Assembly (NCBI GenBank): GCA_905182995.1
Contig: CAJJDP010000069.1
Coordinates: 186,001-250,000, forward strand
Source: Paramecium octaurelia
Lineage: Eukaryota > Ciliophora > Oligohymenophorea > Peniculida > Parameciidae
Direction of reading: 5' to 3'
DNA: 64,000 bases
Below, piece after piece: positions 50,945 through 61,879 of this stretch (position 1 is its first letter; every line of letters begins with the position of its first letter). A model generated the notes under the pieces. That model saw nothing but the letters and a program-made list of their open reading frames with translations, ran no database searches and had not been told where the DNA came from. The position numbers were made by a program, and so were the translations under genes.

Positions 50945-51335
50945 TCATCCAAAAATATTATATTGATTCTTATTTCTTATTCTATTATAAGTAAGATTAA
51001 TTTAATAGTAATCAAATTTAATTGTTTCCCAAACCTTGTAGGTAATTAATATTTCCAATTGATTTTTTCTGAAATTCTTTAATCATCTGTCTTATCATCG
51101 GCAATTTTAATCAATCTCTTAAATAAGTTAAGAGCGCGAATAAGATATTCTGTTAAATCAAATTATAATAGTATAATTTAAACACATTCTATGTAATCAA
51201 TTTTAAGTCACAAAAAATTAAACTTATACAAGATATCATTCGTCAATAGGTCATTTTTACGCTTGTAAAGACAATCGTATAAGGATTTTCTCACTCCATC
51301 TTTTTTGTTATATTTTGGATATGATTGTATTTCAT
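50945..51335 (-). pseudogene. Probable decayed gene fragment
   Basis: On the minus strand a protein-like frame without an ATG reads SYPKYNKKDGVRKSLYDC, KRKNDLLTNDILYKF, then an in-frame TGA, then continues in the same frame as LKIDYIECVQIILLQFD, YLIRALNLFKRLIKIADD. No short GT-AG intron of a suitable length removes the TGA, and the frame then drifts into the 3' end of the convergent kinase gene. It lies in the promoter gap of the gene at 51369. It may be a gene remnant. Confidence 0.3.
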
Positions 51336-51368
51336 ATTATATTTTATTAATTTAGAAATAAACTCATT

Positions 51369-52109
51369 ATGTCGTGCAGTCTAAGTCAGAATCAAGATTC
51401 CTTTAGTAACCAAGACACAATTGAAAAAGTAAGCCAAAGAATTTCTAAGAAAGAATAAATGGAAATGAAAAGATAATTGGGAGTAATGGTTAATAGAGTT
51501 AAAATGCTGGAAGTGTTTCGATAAAGATTGTAACTTTTCTGAGTATCTAGATAAGGGAAACAGTTATAAACAGAATTGAAGAATGAATAGGTAAATAGTA
51601 TTAGGAATGAATATAGTGAATACTTGAAGTAGGTATTTTATAAGTTATCTATTTAGTAAAGTAAACATAAAGAATCTAGAGAATAATCTCTTGAACTTTT
51701 TAGGGTAAAAACAAAGCTTTTAAAACAATAACAACTAAATCTTAAAGTTTAAATTCGTCAAAGTGTGCAGCAATAGAAGAAGGAATAATTTGAGTTAATG
51801 AAGAAGCAATCCTTAAATCACGATAAAGTTATCATCCTCCAGAAGGAAAGATCGAAATCCTACAATCTAGAGAAAAAACAAAGGGTTCAACAATATGAAT
51901 AGTAACAACAATTAAACTTAGCTATGTACAAATAATAAAAATAAGATTAATTCAAATCTTAACACAAGAAGGCAGTCCTCAATAGCTATAAGTAAAAGGC
52001 TTAGGACTTCATGAAAATACAATTATTGTGGGAGAAAGAATAAGATCTCCTAGATTAATTAAATGATTCTTATCATTCAAGATTGACTTCTTCAATGATA
52101 AAGAACTGA
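51369..52109 (+). CDS. Coiled-coil protein, 239 aa
   Basis: One 21-nt intron near 51527; codon sum exact. Starts MSCSLSQNQDSFSNQ and is then almost wholly coiled coil, rich in Gln, Lys and Leu (LQTELKNEQVNSIRNEY, LFRVKTKLLKQQQLNLK, LEKKQRVQQYEQQQQ). It ends with a short RLTSSMIKN. No globular domain. It stops 43 nt before the next gene on the same strand. Many Gln come from TAA/TAG. Function unknown. Confidence 0.65.
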
Positions 52110-52152
52110 ATATTGCTTGTATTTGTAAATTTTATTTATAATATTATTATTA

Positions 52153-54987
52153 ATGGAAGAAATTCTTGAAATTGTTCCAAATACGATACAATTCGATTAT
52201 TAAAGTAGAGAATAAACAATCTCTATCTAAAATTTGACCCTTCATTATATACAAGTTAGAATTGTTTCCCCCAATCCTACTTTATTTGCTATAATTCCTA
52301 ATATTTGTAAATATATATATCATATCATATAATAGTTTCAATAGAACCTTGTACAACTACAGAAGTGGTTGTCAAATTAAATTTAGATTTTAAAATGAAC
52401 TTTTACTCACTTATAATGAATAGAAAGTTAACTATTTTTTATTATGATGTTGACGATGTTGAAGAGTTAGGTAAAAATGATATGGATTGGCAAAAATTAC
52501 CATTTAATTTTTTGGGGAGAAGTGAAATTAATGTTGACTATGATACGAAAAGTGACAAATATCAAATACTCAAGTCGGAGAAGTCAAAAAAATTTATGGA
52601 AAGTGTTTAAATATTTTAGGCTTTGTTTATAAAATAAAAAAACATATCTTTGAATGATGAATACAAAAAGATTTTAATTAATAAATATCTAGAATTACAT
52701 AACAAATATCAAACTTATAAAATTATGGAAGATAGCATAATTTTTATTGGTAATAATTTAGATTTTGAAAACGAAATCTATTGTATTGAAAATCAATCCT
52801 AAATTTATTATGTTTCCTCATACAAACCAACCTATTTATATAATGCTTTTCCACAACATCCCATTGAACCACTAAGCCCATAAAGCCCAAGAAAGAAAAG
52901 CTCATAATAACCTCTATAACCATAAGAACCAATAAAATTAGTCAAAACCGAAAGCGAGTAACTTAATCAACATTCCTTAATTGATTTATCTCCCGTCAAG
53001 TAATTTTTCTCTGTGTTCACATCATCCAAATAAAAACATGATGAGACTATTGACTAATAAGTTTAGGTTGAATAACCAATTATTTAGCCCTAACTTATAG
53101 ATCAATAAAAAATCTAGTAATAATAATAATAATATGAAATTAGGGAGTAATAATAGGTTACAAGATAAAATGATACAAGGACAATATAAGATGATAAGTA
53201 ATAGTAATAATAATAGCAATAATAATTATAATAACAATCATAGTAATAATAATAATAATAATAACAATCATAATAGTAATAATAACAATAATAATAGTAA
53301 TAATAACAATAATAATAGTAGTAGTAACAATAATAATAGTAGTAGTAATAGCAATAATAGTAGTAATAATAATAATCATAAAAATAATAACCATAATAAC
53401 CTAAAGTTTAATAAAAGTTTTACAATCAAGAGGCAAGCGTACCTGAATCAAATAGAATGAATAAAAGATTACTTAATGAATAAAATACGAATAATGGATA
53501 AAAGACTGAATAAAAAGCATAATCTATTGATGGGAGGAGAAGCCTGTAGATAATTGATTAGAAAAATTAGTAGAGATTAAATGAAACTGCTGACTTGTCA
53601 TGGGATCAAAAGGCCAAAATTTAATAACAATAAATGACTGCTCCTCCTGTAGAATTCAAGGGAATAGATAATATGTATTGATAATCTTATAATAGTAAGT
53701 TAGAATTAATAAGCATGCTACAAAATCAATGAATTAGCATAACTAAAGACCTATCAGCAGATCACTGATGTTTTACTATTCAGAGATGGCAAATATTTAA
53801 TCACAGTCGGCGAAAAGAATGATATAAAAGTAACACTAGTTAAAATAACAAAAGGTTTGGCAACTATCCATTAGAGGTCTTGTAGGAACTATAAAAGAAC
53901 TAGAAAATAAAAAGGAGAGAAAGATCTTACTCATAAAAGAATGGAGGTATGTAGATCCATCTGCAGATGAGAATTATGAGTTTGAGTTGAAGGATCCTAA
54001 GAATGAATGCAAAGTAATTCTGGAAATTATAAATTTAGAGTTAAGAATTATTCACTCCATACGAAACTGCTTATAGATTTGTTACTGGTTCAGAAGATTA
54101 GATTTTCAGGATATTTAATTTGACAACTATGACTTTAGAGCAATCATTTAATTCTAGATTATAGATACCAACAGCAATCACATTTATGCCAGATAGAGGA
54201 CTATTCTGTATAGGCGGTTAACCCTATAAAACAATATTTGGATAAACCAGAAAGTATAGATCAATTAGATTCTTTTTGATGAAGAATTTATAGGAGAAGC
54301 CAAAATATAAGATATTTTGTAAGTCAGAAGACGAATATCTAAATCAGGTTATCTATAGTGAAAACCCTATCAACAGGCAAAAAGATTAATATCATGCAAG
54401 AATTAATAATATATTAGCAATACAAATCATCAGAAGAAATAGCTAGGGAAAATAGATTCTCCAAAGCGATAGAGTTTTGTTTGTATTTATGGATAGAATG
54501 AATTAATGCACAGTTTTATTGACTTTGGAATGTGAATCCCTTAAAATAAGAGGAATTAATGATTTGAAGTATCTTTATAAAGAAGGTGTTTTTGCTGTTA
54601 TTGAGGCTAATGATGTGGTTAGTGCAAAAAACACAAAAGTAGAATAGAATACATAAAGAGTAGTTTTAATCAATTTAAAATAATTATAAACCTCATAAGG
54701 AAGAGAAAGTGGAATTGAATGCAATTTAATCTAAGAGTAAAGATCTAAAGTAAGCTTTTTTATATTTATTTAAGTTATCTGTATAAATCCTAGTAAATCC
54801 TATTTTGTTGGTCATTCCATAACCAAAGCAGATCATATTTTAGAATTTTAATGGAGAAGACTAGATTATTCATCCCTTAGAAATTAAAGATTCTAAATAG
54901 TAGCTTAATTTTAATTATCTAAATACTCTAAATAATTATGTAATATCAATAGTAGATGATATAATTTAAGTTATATCAATTATTTGA
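52153..54987 (+). CDS. MSP-like domain + polyQ + beta-propeller protein, 896 aa
   Basis: Seven exons (introns 52307-52335, 53675-53699, 53855-53874, 53947-53966, 54014-54038, 54750-54774); the codon sum is exact. Residues 1-90 look like a major sperm protein/VAP fold: IVPNTIQFDYQSREQ, LTLHYIQVRIVSPN, IEPCTTTEVVVKL. A linker with PLSPQSPRKKSS precedes a long polyQ tract. The C-terminal 450 residues resemble a WD40-type propeller: TDVLLFRDGKYLITVGE, RFVTGSEDQIFRIFNLTT, PTAITFMPDRGLFCIGG. Such a combination could link an FFAT-type partner to a scaffold, but this is inference. The 3' end overlaps the convergent gene by 12 nt. Confidence 0.7.
53199..53375 (+). repeat. Long polyglutamine tract encoded mostly by TAA/TAG
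   Basis: 59 consecutive codons, nearly all TAA or TAG with a few CAA and rare Leu/Ser interruptions. In the +1 frame it looks like poly-Asn and on the minus strand like poly-Ile, but only the Gln frame is continuous with domains on both sides. Confidence 0.8.
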
Positions 54988-57900
54988 GAATAATTATTCA
55001 TATTTATCACAAATATAGCATAAGTCTGATCCGATCAAAATAATTAATTAATTATTTAATAAAAGTTTCTTTGATTGTTCTTCTAAAATTCTCCATAGAT
55101 TCCAAGCATAATTTTAGTTACTTTTAAGTCCCTTTTATAATTAATATTTTTATACTTCATCTAATTTTCTAATCAAATCTTGATAGTATTAGGTGAAATT
55201 ATTGGAATCCCTCAATCGTTAGCTTATTATTTTTCTTTAATGTCCCCAAGTTATCTTTAATTACAGCAATTATTGTTCTGCTTAGTGAGAGAGGAAGAAT
55301 TTATCTTACTTTTATTTAGTAAATAAATTGTTATGCATGCAAAACAATCCAAACTAATAAAAGTTAAGTCCATTTTCATTTTAACACTATATTTAAAATA
55401 ATTTTTTGTATTTGAGCATGTTTTTATTATCCTCTATTAAAGTATAGAGAATCTTAAACTCATCTTCGCTTATTTTTTGGTTATCATCAACATCTATGGC
55501 TAAAAATAATTGATGAAAATTATCATTTTAGACCTTCCTAACGAATTGAAATTATTCTAATGCTTCTAAATAGTATTAATCTAAATCTAAATAACTTTCT
55601 CCTTTTATGTTTTTGCAATGAATGGCAAATTTGTCTATCAACTCTTTGCCAGTGTTATTAAAACTCTATAGTTATTATTTAACCTTCTGAAATAGTACCA
55701 TAACACAATCATGCGAAGGAGTACACTATATCAAATTCTGAGCATTCTAATATTCATCCAATTAACTCAAAGATTATATGTAAAATTCAAAATCTTCATT
55801 TGAAATATTATCAAATAAGTGTAAAAATCGAGCAAATAACTTGATTCTGTAATTCTATTGATAAACAATTAGACTTTAACAAAATTGAGTCATTTTTTAT
55901 TCGGCTACATTTTTTAAACCATACTAGTTCATGTAATACTCATAGCAGATGGCATAAAGAGGATATTTAGAATCCAATTTCTCTTTATAAAATAATGATA
56001 TTTATTTTAAAGAATTTTAAATAGTTAAGGTATTTTCTACTTAATTCGGATTCATTTAGAAGTCTTAATGTAATTGATTGATGAAAGCTAGAGCAACGTC
56101 AACATAAATGTTTTCTTTTTTATCCTTTAACAATCTCTATAATATTTGCTCTATCAATTTTATCAAAATATTTACATTATTTCTCTTATTAAATGAGAAT
56201 ATAATTTTATTATTGAGTTTGTCTTCGTTATTATACGATGCTAAGCCTTTGGTTTGAGTTTTGCGTTATTTTAAGTTAACGTCCATCTTTAGTTAATTCT
56301 TCTAAAGCTCTACTTAAGAAGTCTTCATTGGAGTTTGCATTAGTATCATTATCTTAACTATTATTAATATTATGGACAGAATCTTAAGAAGTTTTTCGAG
56401 GAATGAGTTAAGAGTTTTTGATTATCTTAACTTATTTTTTTTAATCTTTAACATCAACAGATTTAACTTTATTAAAACCATTATTATTGGTTTATTTCAT
56501 TGTTTACTATTATTATTACTATTATTACTATTACTACTATTATTATTTCTATGTTTACTTTACTTAATCTTGAGTGACTTACTTTTTTGATTATGAATTA
56601 TTTTATTTTATTTCTGGAAGATTCTCTTAAGTCTTATGTTAGGTATCTTGTTTTTATTGAGTTTTCATTGTAGAAGATGTAAATTAGGGAGCAAGTGTCA
56701 TCTATTAATCCGTATTCTTTTAATCAATACTAACAACTGTAATTTCTTTTTATTTGGAATCCTACTTATTCTCAATTTGAGTTTATAAATTATCTAAATC
56801 TATTTATAATTGTGTGATAGTATTTTCCAGATTCGCTATTTTTATTTTTTATTAGTCACTCTCCCTTTGAACTTATTATCTCTACTTTCTTAACTCATTT
56901 TGAGCTTAAATTTCCATTCTTATTTTTTCTTCTAATGCAAAGTTTTACTCTTTTAATTTTCTGACCTCTTCCATTTAGACATGGTTATTTCTAGATATAA
57001 AAAAATTTACTTTTCATTTTAATGGTTGGATTAGGGACGCTATTCTTCAACGATCAATTCTGAACATTAAACACCAACTTATTTGAAATATTTAAAATCT
57101 GTTTGAGCTTCAGAAGAGCGTAATTCAGTTAATTGAATTGTTTGACAAGCCTAACTTACGTGTATCTCCATCGTAGTGTATAGATCATAGCAACTAGTGG
57201 ATTTGTGATCAGGATATAATGCATCAGTATCTGAGAATATATAGGATTATCTTTTAGATTTTTAAAAAGAGTAATTGATTCTATCATTTAATGATTTTAA
57301 AGTCTTTTGGTTTTCTATTTATAACGCATTGATTTATTAGGTTAATTAGTCGATGTCATTCATAGCAATCGAATAATCATTTTTTAATTCTTAGTCCTCT
57401 GATTTTAGTTCCTTGTACTAGTTGACCAAGTAATCATATTTTTGCAACAAATTATCATAATCAACTACTTTTTCATTGTGTTTATATTGCAGTTATTGTA
57501 ATTACGTTTCTAATAACTTAATTTTATCTTCTTGAACCTTAACGGACATTTGATAGGTTTAATGAATCTAAATAGTATGATGAAGATTACTTGTTTCAAA
57601 TCATTTAAATACTCATTCTCTGAATTGATTTTCTCCTGCTGAATCGCCTGAATTACAATACTATTAAAATTAACGTATTGATTCCAAATCTTCTCCAATA
57701 GTACTCTAATTGATTATTAAATTTTACCCTTTTTCTATACAATCAATTGAGATTTCTCTTACTAACTCTTTGAGACTTTAGTTAAAGACTTGCTCAACTT
57801 GATGAAGCATCTAATCTTCTTTTAGTTTGGTGTCTTCGACAATAGTTTTCATTTGATAATCAATCCATTGAGCTAATTTGATCACGTCCTGTCTTTGCAC

Positions 57901-58455
57901 TATAACATTAGCAGGTTTTTATTGCGGATTATGCTGAGAGAGTTTATCTGAAAATTCGCTAGTTTCTTATAGGAGTTGAGTTAATTTCTCTTTGTCCTTC
58001 AAATCAAATAGATTAACATGAATAGAAGATACTTCTAGAGAAATAATCGATTTTCAATAATTACTTCTAGGATGTTCTAATGTGATTTCCTCTTAGGAAT
58101 CATTAAATTTAAAAGGATTCTCGCTCAGCATTTAGGAATACATATCATTCCTTCTTTATTTGCTTTGCCTCTCAATTTCAAGCAATTATGTCTTGTTAAG
58201 CAATGGAGATGTATAATATTGCTATATTAAATAATGTATTAATACATCTTATTTGACATCATGCTTTTCATTTCGAATAAACGAGACATTATTTAAGTTA
58301 TGAAGGGATTTCACTGAATGATCATTTAATTGTCTCGGTTATTTTAAGGAAGTATTAAATATATGTTCTAAAGTCTACTAGCTTTTTGCTTGTGGTGTCT
58401 TTGAGATGTTAGGCAATTGTTTCTGAAATTGGTTTTCAAATATGTTCACTTTCAT
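54976..58455 (-). CDS. Long coiled-coil protein with C-terminal EF-hand region (TSNAXIP1/AXDND1-like N-part)
   Basis: 1116 aa, five introns (30, 22, 23, 20 and 34 nt; the last at 56247-56280). Only with the 34-nt intron do the coiled-coil part and the EF part form one frame with an exact codon sum. Residues 180-330 contain LAQWIDYQMKTIVED, LVREISIDCIEKGVLLEKIWNQYVNF, which resembles the 'v...ERG.LL.riW..Y' block of TSNAXIP1 and AXDND1. Heptad coils and a polyQ run follow, then a helical domain ending with an EF-hand, AIDVDDNQKISEDEFKI, with a proper D-D-D loop. A ciliary calcium-sensing role is inferred. Confidence 0.65.
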
Positions 58456-58783
58456 TATGTTAAAATGAAAATTGAAAGACTTTAAAATCAATTAATTGTT
58501 ATAAACAATAAATGAGATTAAATGCATAACATTATAAATACATGACCATCTAAATAAATAAAGAAAACAAGGATACCCTAGTAATCTAATAAATAGGATT
58601 TACTTATTATCTTTGGAGGTAAACGGAATGAAGTAATAAAATCTCTTCATTTAGATCTTAGGTCTTTCATTTTTGTAATTTTAATATATTTTAAGAAAGT
58701 ATGGAACTATTTAATCTGCAGAACTAAAAAAATCAAAGAAGCTTACAATCTAAAAATGATATCCTAACTTATATTTTATCTTT
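58456..58783. other. Intergenic region
   Basis: About 330 nt between a divergent pair. AT-rich, no repeats or RNA signature. A short frame from the ATG at 58701 (MELFNLQNQKNQR) could be a 5' exon of the next small gene, but no GT-AG junction links them. Confidence 0.3.
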
Positions 58784-59072
58784 ATGAATTGTCTTAATAA
58801 TTTCAATATGAAAGAGCTATTAGCTGGAATTCACCCTTCCAAAGACTCTCTATCAGCTATTGATTTTTCTAAATTTATAATGTTAATTAAGTCAAAATAG
58901 AATAGATTTATCAGAATTCAATCAATAAAGTAACATAAATAATTCATCGGAGTAACCTTATTGTACTACTTTATAAAAAAGCTTAATCCAAAGTAGTTTT
59001 AGATTTGATAAACATTAAAGAAATAAAATATCAAAATTAGAAGAAAGATTCAATTTAATAAATGAATAATGA
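58784..59072 (+). CDS. Small hypothetical protein, 86 aa
   Basis: Two exons, intron 58993-59020 (28 nt). It reads MNCLNNFNMKELLAGIHPS, then LSAIDFSKFIMLIKSKQNRF, GVTLLYYFIKKLNPK and, after the intron, ISKLEERFNLINEQ before TGA. The composition is that of a small folded helical protein. No motif recognised. The start is uncertain because an upstream frame also looks coding. Convergent with SF1. Confidence 0.4.
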
Positions 59073-59190
59073 AAAATAAAGAGTGAAGCTTAGATATATA
59101 CTAATGATGTTTAATAATTTCCTATTGAATTTTTTCAGCAAATTATTATTACTTATAATTTTATATATTTTGAATAATTATTATGATTCA

Positions 59191-60766
59191 TCATTTATTT
59201 TAGTTTTCTTGTGATTATAATGTATATTATTCTAATGCTTTTTTCTGTGCCTTTTCATAATTATCTCTTTCTTGTTATTCTCTTCTTAATCTCTCCATGA
59301 CAAATTTATCATCCTCAATTTATAAATTTTAGATTGGTTTTACAATCTAAGCATTAGTGATAAAAGCAACCTAAAGTAATAAATTAATAAGTATACTCTT
59401 TATTCTGTAGTTCTTTTTTCATTTTAACTATCTTATTGCAATATTTCAGTGTTCTTTTCCAAGCCTAAATCTTTTCTATATTTATCATATTATTATTGAA
59501 TGAAGCTCTCTTTGTGTTCAAATTTTTAGGGACAATCTGAGGTTGGATGAGAGAATTCATGACAGATTTCACATTTCACTCTTGCTTTTTCAAATGGAAT
59601 TTTAGTAGGACAAGCATAAGTTCTATGACCCTTTTCATGACAATACTCACAAAAGTCATCTCTTAATACTGTAGCTATAACTTATCCTTATAATCTAGCA
59701 TTTCTTGCTTATTCATCTTCTTAATTTCCTGATAATATTTTCTCAATTTCTATAACACCTTATTGAAGTTACTCATCATTATCTGCTTAGATTAGGACAT
59801 GTAACTTGTCATCCATGTCCCAATCCACCTTCTTTGTGTTTGAACTTCCTTTGCCTCTGACTGATATTTTGCAACCAGTTTTTCCCTCCAAGAATTTTTA
59901 AGTGTTACCTCCTGGTCCCAAGATAAGACCAATATAATTTGTATCAGGAGCATTTAAAGTATCAGTTAAATATATTTTTTGAGATTTCTTCAAAGGTTTA
60001 AAATCGTGAGGAGGAACAAAGTTTTTATTAATCTTGATACATTCTTCAGTCAAAGAGCATTTAATTCTTTGAAAATTCTCTTTTCTTCTAACTTCCCTTG
60101 TGTTAACTCTCTTTCCATGTTGATCATAGACTGGTTCAGGAGAAGGAGACCTTAAATCAGGATCATCCATTTTACTATCTATTGGTTGTTGTAATTTTTA
60201 ATTGATATCATCAAGACAATACAATCTGATGATATATTCTAAGTCATCAATGCTGAGATCAGGAGGAATACAATTTAAAGAGGGAGGCTGAAAGGTTTTT
60301 TCATAATCAGGACCCCATCGAGTATGCTAAATTATTAAAAAAATCCCAATACAGAAGTATCTGTTCGCACAAAATTGTAGCCATATGACTGAGACATCAC
60401 AGGCATCACTGGCATTGGTTACATTCCCCATGGTAAAGCCATACCAATAGGTACAGGAGGGGCTAAACTTTGGGCTCCTACAGGTAAGATGCATTTTCTA
60501 TTCATCATAGCCTCTAAAGGATTGAATTGCAAGTGTTTTTACTCAGGTCTAGCACACTTCCTATCAGGCCTTCCTCCCCATCTAGATTTGCGTGTACGTT
60601 TTTAGGGCTCTTCAAACATCTTTTCAGCTGAAATCGTGAGAATATGTTGCTCATCAATGATAATTTCATCAGCAAAATTCATCCTTGAATCTACATTGAA
60701 TACTGATTTTATACCTTATTTATTTTCTTCAATTATTATCCCTTCTTCCTATTCTATTCCAGCCAT
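59191..60766 (-). CDS. SF1: Splicing factor 1 / branchpoint-binding protein
   Basis: 507 aa, introns 60327-60352 and 59371-59396 (both 26 nt). After a 150-residue N-terminal part with KRTRKSRWGG (the ULM-like basic-Trp motif that binds U2AF) and a Met/Pro-rich stretch, the conserved DPDLRSPSPEPVYD and GKRVNTREVR helix-hairpin appear near 190-210, then a KH-QUA2 domain (NYIGLILGPGGNT, ISVRGKGSS) and two zinc knuckles, CEYCHEKGHRTYAC and CEICHEFSHPTSDC, both CX2CX4HX4C. SF1 binds the intron branchpoint early in spliceosome assembly. Its presence is notable in a genome whose introns are mostly under 35 nt. Confidence 0.93.
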
Positions 60767-61142
60767 TTTAATTAATTAATTAATTATTTAGGATAAACCT
60801 AAGAATAAAAGTTATTATCAAAGTTCTATTGCATATAAGCGCATATTAACTTAATTACATAATATATTAATTCCTTGATTTTAATTAAAAGCCAACGAGC
60901 ATCATTTTAATTGTTAATATTTTGATTTTGGCCTCCTTCTCGTTGCATGCACTCATTTCCTTTTTCAATAATTATGAAAATATAAATATAGATATTATAT
61001 CATGCATATTGATCCATTTTTAATCACAAGAATAATTATTTTATGTTGATTGATAATTAATTACTACATAATCATAATCATGTGCTAATAAAACAAAAAC
61101 GCTAAGCCCCAAAAACAGAAAGACTATCCTTAAAGTTGACGA
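60767..61142. other. Divergent intergenic region with a short inverted repeat
   Basis: About 375 nt between the starts of SF1 and a small plus-strand gene. CAACGAG (60893-60899) pairs with CTCGTTG (60939-60945). A frame upstream of 61143 (DECVSCSQ, AEHLESKKHKC) looks zinc-knuckle-like but lacks an ATG and ends quickly. Confidence 0.3.
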
Positions 61143-61616
61143 ATGTGTCTCCTGTTCGCAGTTATCATTAAACATAAAGGGATCAATTAGAATAGCTTAT
61201 TAAGCAGAGCATTTAGAATCCAAAAAACATAAATGTAAAGTAGAATAAATTATTTAATACAGACACTTTTGAATGAATTTTTATCTCGAAAACAAGAAGA
61301 AAGCAGAGCTAGAGTTTTTTCATAACCTTAGATCCAAGCTGGTGAATGCTCCCCCTATAAAAGAATTATTAAGTAGAAAGCAACCAGCAGACCGAACAGC
61401 AAAGAAAAACGTATAGACACAACCCCCATTTCCCCTAATAATTCACTTCCTTTTAAAAAGCAAGTTACTCTTCACATTGAATCAACATATTCATAAAAAA
61501 AGTAAACAACTATATCTAAACTATCCACAAATGATTTGATTTAATATCATAAGTAATTGATACAAAAGGCTTAAAAAATGTTACTTTATGCATAATTTAA
61601 GCGATCAACAAAATGA
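61143..61616 (+). CDS. Hypothetical basic protein, 157 aa
   Basis: Intron-free frame MCLLFAVIIKHKGINQN to TGA. After a short hydrophobic start it is Arg/Lys/Gln/Ser-rich (LSRKQEESRARVFS, SPYKRIIKQKATSRPNSKEKR), then PISPNNSLPFKKQVTLHIE and a helical end (YHKQLIQKAQKMLL, RSTK). Likely disordered with a C-terminal helix. The N-terminus could differ, since the ATG context is poor. No family recognised. Confidence 0.45.
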
Positions 61617-61879
61617 AGAATATATATTTTTATATATTTCCTAATAAACTCATAAATCTATTATAATCTGAATCTCAATAAATGCTCCAAGTTCGTCAAC
61701 TTATCAATCTCCTTAGCCAAATCTCCTATTCATTGTCTCTTCTTCTTCTCCAAACTCATTAATTCTAAAAACTGAAAATATATAAATTCACATAATGTAG
61801 GAAGAAATTCAATCTGAAGAATTATTAGATTCAATTAAATAATGTAATTAACCCATTTATACACTATAATAATAAATAT

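Noticed and set aside
53022-53394. Ile/Leu-rich minus-strand frames that look like membrane proteins
   Set aside because: Antisense shadow of the same tract; no protein-like context.
53134-53460. Asn-rich protein frame on the plus strand
   Set aside because: It is the +1 shadow of the polyQ tract; only the Gln frame continues into domains on both sides.
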